DNA of 14,728 nucleotides from an uncultured Bdellovibrio sp. (GTDB lineage: Bacteria; Bdellovibrionota; Bdellovibrionia; Bdellovibrionales; Bdellovibrionaceae): contig CAMLRE010000010.1 in NCBI GenBank assembly GCA_946482355.1, positions 1-14,728 on the forward strand, given 5' to 3'. Position numbers and translations under genes: made by a program. The notes beneath the pieces were generated by a model. That model was given only the letters and a program-made list of their open reading frames with translations, had not been told where the DNA came from and searched no databases. How positions within the stretch are numbered: the first letter of the stretch is position 1; every line of letters starts with the position of its first letter. Positions 7,637-13,498 of the stretch are shown in pieces.

Positions 7637-8167
7637 ATGAAAGGACTTTATTTTATGGCTAGTGTACTTGCGATTCTTATGGGGTGTTCATCAACACAGG
7701 TTCAAGATTACAAAAATGAAAAACCCACTTTGGTGTTAGAAGATTATTTGAACGGCAATGTAGAGGCCCATGGTTTTTTTCAGGACCGGTCTGGAAAAAT
7801 TGTAAAAAGATTCAAGGTCCTAATGAAATGCAGCTGGAACGGAAACACCGGCACTTTGGATGAAAGTTTTAAGTACTCGGATGGTACAGAATCAAAACGT
7901 CTTTGGACGATAAAAAAACACCCTGACGGCAGCTATACAGGCACAGCCGGCGATGTCATTGGTGAAGCGACCGGTGAAGCTTCCGGCAACGCGTTTAGAT
8001 GGAAATACACTCTTGATCTTCCGGTAGGCGACAAAACTTACCATGTTCAATTCGACGATTGGATGTATTTAATGGATGACGGAATCATGCTGAATAAATC
8101 CAGAATGAGTAAATTTGGCATTGATCTCGGCGAAGTTACTCTGGTGTTCTTTAAGAGCAAGTCATGA
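7637..8167 (+). CDS. DUF3833 outer-membrane lipoprotein
   Basis: Lipoprotein of 176 aa from the chosen start. The signal peptide MKGLYFMASVLAILMGC ends in the lipobox LMGC with the acylated Cys at position 17; Ser at +2 suggests outer-membrane sorting. The mature part matches DUF3833: LEDYLNGNVEAHGFFQDRSG, then KRFKV, a YSDGTESKRLW block, GDVIGEATGEASGNAFRWKY, and FDDWMYLMDDGIMLNKSRMSKFG. The start at 7637 is chosen over the ATG at 7610 because AAAGGA lies six bases before it and it gives a clean signal peptide; the longer form would add nine polar residues. It follows litR after 19 bases. The family occurs repeatedly beside DUF2878, short-chain dehydrogenases and Cfa-like genes in photo-oxidative-stress clusters. 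Its molecular role is unknown; carrying or sensing a modified lipid at the cell envelope is an inference. Confidence 0.9.
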   Translation: MKGLYFMASVLAILMGCSSTQVQDYKNEKPTLVLEDYLNGNVEAHGFFQDRSGKIVKRFKVLMKCSWNGNTGTLDESFKYSDGTESKRLWTIKKHPDGSYTGTAGDVIGEATGEASGNAFRWKYTLDLPVGDKTYHVQFDDWMYLMDDGIMLNKSRMSKFGIDLGEVTLVFFKSKS

Positions 8168-8853
8168 AAACCCTGCTTTGCTTTTTATTCATAGCTTTTC
8201 CCACTGTATCTGCCGGCGAGATTCTCGAGGGTATTGCCAAAAATCAAAAGGGTGAAATCGTCTATCTTGAAAAGCACACGATCAAACTTGATGCGGCCGG
8301 CCTGAACCGCCTGATTGAAGTTATCTACACAACTCCGAACGGGCGTTCATTTGCAACAATGACTTCTGATTTCTCAAACAGTAAAACAGTACCCGATACT
8401 ATATTTGAAGATAGCCGATTTAAAACCAAGATTTCAATGCGCTTAATTAATAAGTCGGTGACATTCGAAGAAACTAAAAATGGCAAAAGAGTATCGAAAA
8501 AAGAATTTCCATTGAATGAACAAATGGTTGCTAGCCAGGGTTTTGACAACTTTATTAAAATAAATTCATCAAAACTCGAAGCTGGCCCCGTTGATTTTAA
8601 ATTTGGGGTTTTAGACAGCAAAGATTTTTATTCTTTAACCGGCTACAAAAAAAATGCTGCCACTTCTGATGAGATAGAATACGGGATCAAAGCCAGCACA
8701 TGGTTTGTCCGTCTTTTTGCCGGAGAGTTAAGAGTATCTTACGATGTGAAAGACAAAAAAATTAGATCTTTTTCGGGAAGGTCTAATATCAAAGATAACT
8801 CCGGAAACTCTCAAGATGTCTTTATCAGTTACAAATGGAAAAACGAACCATGA
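8164..8853 (+). CDS. Secreted/periplasmic protein of unknown function
   Basis: I do not recognise a named family. The protein is 229 aa and starts with a signal peptide (MKTLLCFLFIAFPTVSA, probable cleavage before GE). The mature part is beta-rich by appearance, with alternating polar and hydrophobic residues, and has no Cys and no obvious catalytic motif. Its N-terminal part reads like a DUF-type sheet (YLEKHTIKLDAAGLNRLIEV) and its end (KASTWFVRLFAGELRVSYDV) is followed by an SGRSNI segment. The overall impression is a small lipocalin-like or START-like beta barrel acting in the periplasm, but that is a guess. It overlaps the preceding lipoprotein gene by four bases (ATGA), has AAGAG six bases before the start, and overlaps the next gene as well, so it belongs to the LitR-headed operon. 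Signal peptide and context point to the cell envelope. Confidence 0.85.
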   Translation: MKTLLCFLFIAFPTVSAGEILEGIAKNQKGEIVYLEKHTIKLDAAGLNRLIEVIYTTPNGRSFATMTSDFSNSKTVPDTIFEDSRFKTKISMRLINKSVTFEETKNGKRVSKKEFPLNEQMVASQGFDNFIKINSSKLEAGPVDFKFGVLDSKDFYSLTGYKKNAATSDEIEYGIKASTWFVRLFAGELRVSYDVKDKKIRSFSGRSNIKDNSGNSQDVFISYKWKNEP

Positions 8854-9353
8854 AAAACAAAGACTTCATTTTTGTTGTCATATTATTTTATATCGGCTGG
8901 TTTGGAAGCGTTTTACTGGCTAAGACCTCGTTTTCAGCGCTATCGCTTTTATTTCCGTCGTTACTTATTCTGGTTTTATATTTTACAAAAAATCTTACCA
9001 AAAAAAATATGCTTTTCGCTGCCGCGATTTTTACAATCGGTATGATTTTTGATTTTTCGCTGATTCACTTCGGATTTATCACGGCTATCGGCCATCCCAC
9101 CCTACCCGTTCCCGTCTGGCTAACCTCGATTTGGCTGATATTTTCATTTTCAATAATCAAACTTGGGGTCAAAATAAATTTTCCGCTTTGGGTTAACGCC
9201 CCCCTGGGAATGGTTATGGGTCCACTGAGCTACAAATCAGGTGAAATCTTTCAAGTATTAACTTTCCAAAGCTCATTTACATTTTTACTTTACGCCGTTT
9301 TCTGGGGAATAACTTTTCCCCTAATTCTTAATTTTTCAAAGAGGTTTCAATGA
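8850..9353 (+). CDS. DUF2878 integral membrane protein
   Basis: Inner-membrane protein of 167 aa with about five hydrophobic segments. Family features: Trp in the first helix (FYIGWFGSVLLA), a D-x-x-L-I/x-x-x-G segment after helix 3 (MIFDFSLIHFGFI), PVWLTSIWLIFSFSI, and the short loop GMVMGPLSYKSGEIF, which is the clearest DUF2878 signature. Function unknown. The family is a regular member of sigmaE-ChrR and LitR associated clusters together with DUF3833 and a short-chain dehydrogenase, exactly as here. The start at 8850 (MKNKDF) overlaps the upstream stop as ATGA. The longer start at 8835 would prepend five residues and lacks a ribosome site, whereas a GGA lies shortly before 8850. Confidence 0.88.
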   Translation: MKNKDFIFVVILFYIGWFGSVLLAKTSFSALSLLFPSLLILVLYFTKNLTKKNMLFAAAIFTIGMIFDFSLIHFGFITAIGHPTLPVPVWLTSIWLIFSFSIIKLGVKINFPLWVNAPLGMVMGPLSYKSGEIFQVLTFQSSFTFLLYAVFWGITFPLILNFSKRFQ

Positions 9354-10123
9354 ACATCCAAGGATCTCATTTTTTTATCACTGGCGGAAGCAGAGGTATA
9401 GGTTTAGCGGTAGCCAAAATGGCTGCTGAAAACAGAGCTCATGTATATGTCGCCGCAAGATCATTCGAAAGAGACACCGAAGACATTCTTAAGGCTCTCG
9501 GCGCAGCTTCTGTTCATTTCTTTAGATGTGATCTTTCAACCCGGGAAGGTGTAGATAGTCTTATAAAATCGATGGAAAAAGTCGAAGTCGACATTCTGTT
9601 CAATAATGCCGGAGCGCTCACCGGAGGATTAATCGAAGAACAAAGTCTCAACGAAATTTATTCGATGTTTCAGGTTAACTTAAATACCCTTGTTCACCTA
9701 ACTAGAGCTTTTATTCCTGGAATGGTTAAACGTCGACGTGGCAAAATCATTAACAACTCAAGCGTCTCTGCTTTTATGCACTTTCCCTGTGCTTCGACCT
9801 ATGCGGCATCGAAGGCTGCGGTCGTTGCTTTTACCGATTGCATCGAAGCTGAACTTAAAGAAACCGGGGTATCGACTTTGTGTCTAATTACCCCAGGAAT
9901 TAAAACTAAAATGTTCGATGAAATTGAATCAAAATACTCGAAGAATTTTGACATCCCTAAAGATTCTATAACTCCAGAGGAGTATGCAAAAAGAATTAAA
10001 TCGGCCATTGAAGCCGATGACCGATACTTAATGCCTACGGGAGCCACCGCAATCGGCCTCTGGGTAGCCCGATACCTGAACCCGGTTTTTCGGTCGGTGC
10101 TTCAAAGTAAGTTTAAACGTTAG
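9350..10123 (+). CDS. Short-chain dehydrogenase/reductase (classical SDR)
   Basis: NAD(P)-dependent oxidoreductase of 257 aa. It has the cofactor motif T11-G-G-S-R-G-I-G18, the acidic/adenine-site segment CDLS (60-63), N85-N-A-G88, catalytic S138 in INNSSVS, and Y151-x-x-x-K155 in STYAASK. A basic Arg after the glycine motif (SRG) and AARS at the end of strand 2 suggest NADP(H) preference. Length and motif spacing are those of the classical SDR family. Substrate unknown. As the last gene of the LitR-headed operon it probably oxidises or reduces a lipid-derived intermediate, which is an inference from context. Its ATG overlaps the DUF2878 stop (ATGA), and AGAGG five bases upstream is a strong ribosome site. 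A candidate stem-loop follows it. Confidence 0.94.
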   Translation: MNIQGSHFFITGGSRGIGLAVAKMAAENRAHVYVAARSFERDTEDILKALGAASVHFFRCDLSTREGVDSLIKSMEKVEVDILFNNAGALTGGLIEEQSLNEIYSMFQVNLNTLVHLTRAFIPGMVKRRRGKIINNSSVSAFMHFPCASTYAASKAAVVAFTDCIEAELKETGVSTLCLITPGIKTKMFDEIESKYSKNFDIPKDSITPEEYAKRIKSAIEADDRYLMPTGATAIGLWVARYLNPVFRSVLQSKFKR

Positions 10124-10138
10124 AAATCCAGCAAAGTA

Positions 10139-10168
10139 CCGGGAAAGCAATTTTAAGCTTATTCCCGG
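10139..10168 (+). terminator. Weak stem-loop downstream of the LitR operon
   Basis: CCGGGAA (10139-10145) pairs with TTCCCGG (10162-10168), and AGC/GCT extends the stem across a two-base bulge with an eight-base loop. It sits 16 bases after the dehydrogenase stop, where a terminator is expected. The following bases are AAAAATTCTT rather than a run of T, so intrinsic termination would be inefficient; it could be an mRNA-stabilising hairpin instead. Confidence 0.4.
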
Positions 10169-10227
10169 AAAAATTCTTGCATTTCAAGCCTTGTAATGCC
10201 AGTTTTATCGGAAACTTTACAAGACTT

Positions 10228-10638
10228 ATGACGGCAACTGCAAATATCAAATCAGATCTTACTAAAATCACGCAATTACTCTTGCGCGTTCATAAATCTT
10301 TACTGCAATTTCAAAAAGAAAAATACGAAGCACAAAACGAAAAAACTTTGTCACCGTACGATGTTTTACATCTTTCGATGTCGCACGAAGATTTCGATTG
10401 GTTAAAAAAAATCACCAGTCTTGTGGTTCGTATGGATGAATCATTAGATGACGAAAATACAGTTTTGGCTGACCTGCACCGTTCAGTTTTAACAGAAGTT
10501 CACTCATTATTTGACGAATCGGATATGTACGCCGATTTTAAATCTAAACTTAATGTGGCTCAAAGCCGTGATCCGATGTTAGTGGTTCAAGTTTTAGAAC
10601 TTAAAAAATTTGTCGGAACTCCGAAGCTTAATTCTTAA
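10228..10638 (+). CDS. Small soluble helical protein, conserved hypothetical
   Basis: Protein of 136 aa from the ATG at 10228 (MTATANIKSDLT); a TTG start at 10177 would add 17 residues with no support. It is predicted all-helical and acidic, with no signal peptide or membrane segment. The centre has LSPYDVLHLSMSHEDFDWL then KKITSLVVRMDE (41-71). This resembles a small unnamed family of bacterial proteins with an LSPxxLLxL...FxWL...SxLIxxIDE pattern, which I recall from genome annotations but cannot assign a function. It reads in the same direction as the IspZ-like gene 79 bases downstream, but a promoter lies between them, so it may be monocistronic. No clear ribosome site precedes the ATG, so the start is uncertain. 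Confidence 0.75.
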   Translation: MTATANIKSDLTKITQLLLRVHKSLLQFQKEKYEAQNEKTLSPYDVLHLSMSHEDFDWLKKITSLVVRMDESLDDENTVLADLHRSVLTEVHSLFDESDMYADFKSKLNVAQSRDPMLVVQVLELKKFVGTPKLNS

Positions 10639-10661
10639 TTTTAAAATCAAACAGCAATAGA

Positions 10662-10689
10662 TTGACCGATCATAAATTGTTGCTATGAT
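10662..10689 (+). promoter_or_regulatory. Sigma70-type promoter with extended -10
   Basis: TTGACC (10662-10667), a 16-base spacer, then TGC-TATGAT (10681-10689), which is an extended -10 with five of six consensus bases. Transcription would start near 10696. Both ATG codons at 10685 and 10688 lie inside the -10 box, so the downstream gene must begin later, at 10718. Confidence 0.65.
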
Positions 10690-10717
10690 GGCGTTCGAAT
10701 TAACAACAACTTTGACT

Positions 10718-11326
10718 ATGCTGGCATTTAAAAAGATTCTTTCATTTTTAATTTCGAATTTTGGTCCTTTAATCGGATTTTATCTGGTCAACTTATTTTG
10801 GGGTTTCCAAACGGCTGTTGTGGTTTCAATCGGTTTAGCTGCGGCTGAATATGTTTGGTTGAAATTAAATAAACGTAAAATCGATGCGTTCTTTTATTTC
10901 TCAAGCGGCATCATCGTGGTGTTCGGTTTGCTTGATCTGTATATTGAAACGCCGTTTTTCTTTAAACTTGAATCGTCGATCACTAATTTATTTTTCGCCG
11001 CATTTTTTGGTTTGTCAGTTTTTAATGAAAAATCGATCACCCAGATTTTTGCTGAAAATCAAAATAGAACCACAGCTGACAATTCAGATGATAAGCGCTT
11101 TTTCTTTGCGTGCTTTACCCTGTTCTGGGCTTTTTACTTTTTAGTAAAAGCTTTGGTTTACTTATGGCTTAACTTTAACTTGGAATTTGAAAACGCCATG
11201 ATCTTAAGACTAATCCTGGGTAAAGGCAGCCTGTGGGTCATGTTAGGTATTTCAATTTTACTTCCTAAACAAATCTGGGCCTTAATGGAAAAAGCTCGCT
11301 TATTTCCAAGCCAAAGAGTACGCTAG
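10718..11326 (+). CDS. IspZ/YciB-like inner-membrane septation-protein homologue
   Basis: Polytopic membrane protein of 202 aa from the chosen start (MLAFKKILSF). The N-terminal 110 residues follow the intracellular septation protein A (IspZ/YciB) pattern: a helix ending near NFGPLIGFYLVN, a second helix around QTAVVVSIGLAAAEYVWL, KRKIDAFFYFSSGIIVVFG, then the conserved ETPFFFKLESSITNLFF block, corresponding to the family's D.xFIKxKPTI region, and FNEKSITQ. A polar acidic linker (about 114-126) and two or three more helices follow. In E. coli YciB has been tied to envelope synthesis and division. The homology here is by pattern only, so no symbol is assigned. The start at 10718 is preferred because the promoter covers the earlier ATGs. 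No Shine-Dalgarno is evident. Its stop abuts the convergent acetyltransferase stop with no gap. Confidence 0.75.
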   Translation: MLAFKKILSFLISNFGPLIGFYLVNLFWGFQTAVVVSIGLAAAEYVWLKLNKRKIDAFFYFSSGIIVVFGLLDLYIETPFFFKLESSITNLFFAAFFGLSVFNEKSITQIFAENQNRTTADNSDDKRFFFACFTLFWAFYFLVKALVYLWLNFNLEFENAMILRLILGKGSLWVMLGISILLPKQIWALMEKARLFPSQRVR

Positions 11327-11716
11327 TTATTTACGTTTATAAAACATACCTTGCGACTTCTGCGGTTTTACAAAACCAAATTTCTGATAAAGCCAGTCGA
11401 CATCAGCAAAAAGGCTCACAGTTGCAGTCTCAGAAATCTTTTCGTCAATAAATGACATTATTTTTTCCATAATTTGCCGAGACAACCCTTTTCCCTGAAA
11501 TTCTGGGTCAACAGCGATATCTACAACTTGCACATGTAAACCATCTCCAACAACTCGTCCCATTCCGATCAATCTTCCGTTTTCTCTCAGAGTGACAGCA
11601 TAAAGAGATTTTGGAAGCCCGATCTGTGCAGCCTCCAAAGATTTTGGTGAAAGGCCGCAAGCCACTCTTAAAGCACAGTACTCTTGAGGATCAGGGATTT
11701 TTTCTTCTATTAGCAT
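11327..11716 (-). CDS. GNAT-family N-acetyltransferase
   Basis: Small acyl-CoA-dependent acetyltransferase of 129 aa. It has the core GNAT layout: strand-rich GRLIGMGRVVGDGLHVQVVD, then IAVDPEFQGKGLSRQIM with the pyrophosphate-binding loop (Q-G-K-G at about 74-77), a helix, and the terminal LYQKFGFV motif common in the family. The length is at the short end for GNATs but all core elements are there. Substrate unknown; an amine such as an antibiotic, amino acid or polyamine is typical. AAGGA six bases upstream of the ATG is a good ribosome site and lies within the end of the upstream RidA-like frame, two bases away, so the two were or are co-transcribed. It is convergent with the IspZ-like gene. 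Confidence 0.9.
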   Translation of the reverse strand: MLIEEKIPDPQEYCALRVACGLSPKSLEAAQIGLPKSLYAVTLRENGRLIGMGRVVGDGLHVQVVDIAVDPEFQGKGLSRQIMEKIMSFIDEKISETATVSLFADVDWLYQKFGFVKPQKSQGMFYKRK

Positions 11717-11718
11717 GT

Positions 11719-12024
11719 CTATTCCTTATTTTTTTCTGTTCGAACAGCTATGGCTTCAATTTCGAAAAGCATTCCGGGCAAAGCCAATGAACTTACCGGA
11801 ATATACGTGGTCGCCGGAAATTTTTCAAAAATCTTTTTTTTCTTATTATTAACAGCTTCAAGTTTATCTAAGGAGTTATCGACGACAAGCTCTGTCACCT
11901 TAACTACATTAGCGAAAGTCATAGGGGTGACTCCCGTACAACTGAGCCGGATTAAGAATCTAGCTGCAAACAAAAAATAATCAGGATACGGTCTGACCTT
12001 AGATTGGCATATCACCTGCACCAC
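11719..12024 (-). pseudogene. N-terminally truncated RidA/YjgF-family remnant
   Basis: The open frame's C-terminal two thirds are plainly RidA-like: FANVVKVTELVVD (about 37-49), then KFPATTYIPVSSLALPG and FEIEAIAVR at the end, which is the standard end of this family of enamine/imine deaminases. Intact members are about 125-130 aa; this frame gives at most 101. Its first 20-30 residues do not match the usual YSQAV...SGQ strands. No ATG is available upstream of the conserved part, only GTG codons at 12024, 12021 and 12015 with no ribosome site, or an internal ATG at about residue 35. The catalytic Arg of the PAR(S/T) motif is Thr (PATT). I therefore read it as a decayed gene. A short diverged member expressed from GTG is the alternative. 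It precedes the acetyltransferase gene by two bases. Confidence 0.55.
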
Positions 12025-12034
12025 ATTGAGTATT

Positions 12035-12703
12035 ATGAAAATCGAAGCTAAAGACGTTGTTATTGCTCACCAAGGTGGAATTATAACCCGTGGAGTTTTA
12101 AATGCCCCACTCCGCATGCGTGGTGTTGTTATTTTTTCTAATGTGGCTGAAAATTACAAGCAGCACCAACAAATTGCGAAATATTTAAATTCGTACAACA
12201 TTGGCACTTTAGTTTTTAACTTGCTGTCTGATGACGAATCTAAAAAACCAACTTATTTTTTTGATGTTTCACTTTTAGCCGAGCGATTAATACGCGCAAC
12301 TCACTGGATTAAAGGAGCTTTTGGAGCCACTGCTCCTGTTGCTTACTTTGGTATGGAGGCCGGTGCCAATGTAGCTTTGTGGGCCGCCAAACAATTTAAA
12401 AAAGAAATTTGCGCCATCGTTTCCTGCGATGCCAAACATGATTTAGCTTTACCAGAACTCAAAGAGATTACAGCACCCACTTTACTGCTCATCGACGGAC
12501 GTGACGCAAAAACAAATCAGTTCAATCAGGCGCTCATAAGCCATCTACCAAAAGGGGAAATTGTAACTATCCCTTCCGCTCTTTTTGATGAAGCTGAAGC
12601 TCTAGAACAGATTTGCGATAAAACATTACAATGGTTTAAAGAGCATTTGGTAACCCCACTGGAAAACTTTGAGCGCACAGACTACAATTCGTTTAATTTT
12701 TAG
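12035..12703 (+). CDS. Alpha/beta-hydrolase-fold protein lacking the catalytic Ser and His (dienelactone-hydrolase-like)
   Basis: Cytosolic protein of 222 aa from the ATG at 12035; the TTG at 12026 would add only three residues. The fold is that of dienelactone-hydrolase-like alpha/beta hydrolases: an early strand RGVVIFSNV, NIGTLVFNLL, the nucleophile-elbow region APVAYFGMEAGANVALWAA (about 100-118), APTLLLIDGRD (147-157), and a C-terminal helix ending in TLQWF. The elbow normally reads G-x-S-x-G; here it is G106-M-E108-A-G110, with Glu in place of Ser. The usual GATHLF His segment is shortened to PSALFDE (180-186), so the His is gone, while the acidic residue (D157) remains. It is probably a non-catalytic family member with a binding or regulatory role. 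It is divergent from the RidA remnant and followed by the YkgJ-like gene. Confidence 0.8.
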   Translation: MKIEAKDVVIAHQGGIITRGVLNAPLRMRGVVIFSNVAENYKQHQQIAKYLNSYNIGTLVFNLLSDDESKKPTYFFDVSLLAERLIRATHWIKGAFGATAPVAYFGMEAGANVALWAAKQFKKEICAIVSCDAKHDLALPELKEITAPTLLLIDGRDAKTNQFNQALISHLPKGEIVTIPSALFDEAEALEQICDKTLQWFKEHLVTPLENFERTDYNSFNF

Positions 12704-12715
12704 CCGTCACAAAAG

Positions 12716-12744
12716 TTGCCTTTTCAAGACAATCTCATTATCTT
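12716..12744 (+). promoter_or_regulatory. Candidate sigma70 promoter of the YkgJ-like gene
   Basis: TTGCCT (12716-12721), a 17-base spacer, then TATCTT (12739-12744). The -10 lies 10 bases before the ATG at 12755, so the message would have almost no leader, and there is no Shine-Dalgarno. A TTG start at 12716 would fall on the -35 and is unlikely. Confidence 0.4.
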
Positions 12745-12754
12745 TAATCTGAAC

Positions 12755-13498
12755 ATGGCTGCAAAAATTTTCCCTCAAGGATATGAACACTGGCTTTCGC
12801 AACGTCTGTCAGCACATCGCAAAGAATCGTTAGCTACTTGTGACAACTGTGCCATGGTTAAACCTTCTGGCCTAACCCGTGATAAAGGGCCTTTTTTAAA
12901 TCATCTAAAATGCTGCACTTACTTTCCGTACCTTCCGAATTTTAGTTTAGGCGCCTTAACTTCAGAAGACTTAGCTAAAACTGAACCCCGTGGCATTTTA
13001 CTTCCTGTTGGGCTTTTTCCGTCAGCTGATGAACAAAATAAAATTGAAAGTTTTGGGATTGAAGGCTTTGGTAAAAAGTCAGAACTTCTTTGCCCGTTTT
13101 TCGATAGCGGTAAAAATCAATGTTCGATTTGGACTTACCGCCCGGGTGTTTGCACTTCGTATTTTTGCAAAAGTGATCAAGGGCAAAAAGGGTTAGATTA
13201 CTGGAAAGACGTCGAAAAATATTTAAATCATTTTGAATGGAAGTTAGCTTGCGCAGTGATTGAAAAAATGGGTTTAAACGAAAATGTTTTAAGCTATTGC
13301 CAGGCAGCAATTGACCCGAACACTGACGAAGACGAAAGAGACTTTTTTATCACCGCCGCCTGGGAAAGCTGGGTTTCAAAAAAGTTAGAATTCTACCAAC
13401 AAGCCCGTAAAATTTCTTTTGAATTTTCTGCGGCAGATCTTGAAAGTTTATTGGATTCTGAATTTATCGAACTTGAAAGAAAATTAAATTCAAACTAA
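12755..13498 (+). CDS. YkgJ-like cysteine-cluster protein
   Basis: Soluble protein of 247 aa from the ATG at 12755 (MAAKIFPQGY). It has eight cysteines in a metal-binding arrangement: C29-x2-C32, C53-C54 in LKCCTYFPYLPNF, C113 in LCPFF, C123 in NQCSIW, then RPGVC133 and C138. The pattern (CxxC, CC, then CPF...C.IW..RP..C..F.C) is that of the YkgJ-type zinc- or iron-chelating family. The substrate or partner is unknown; some relatives are discussed in relation to metal handling or oxygenase-like chemistry, and I do not assign a function. The C-terminal 100 residues are mainly helical and acidic. It starts about 50 bases after the hydrolase-fold gene, behind a possible promoter, and its stop overlaps the convergent nuclease stop by three bases (CTAA carries both a TAA and a TAG). 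Confidence 0.82.
   Translation: MAAKIFPQGYEHWLSQRLSAHRKESLATCDNCAMVKPSGLTRDKGPFLNHLKCCTYFPYLPNFSLGALTSEDLAKTEPRGILLPVGLFPSADEQNKIESFGIEGFGKKSELLCPFFDSGKNQCSIWTYRPGVCTSYFCKSDQGQKGLDYWKDVEKYLNHFEWKLACAVIEKMGLNENVLSYCQAAIDPNTDEDERDFFITAAWESWVSKKLEFYQQARKISFEFSAADLESLLDSEFIELERKLNSN

Noticed and set aside
8325..8621. Minus-strand open frame of 98 codons inside the secreted-protein gene
   Set aside because: It is antisense to a gene with a signal peptide and coupled start/stop signals, and has no family features.
10139..10168. Strong rho-independent terminator after the dehydrogenase gene
   Set aside because: The stem is convincing but the downstream tract is AAAAATTCTT, so it was kept only as a weak candidate.
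12975..13310. Minus-strand open frame of 111 codons inside the YkgJ-like gene
   Set aside because: It is antisense to the cysteine-cluster protein, has no start signals, and reads as a shadow of the real frame.
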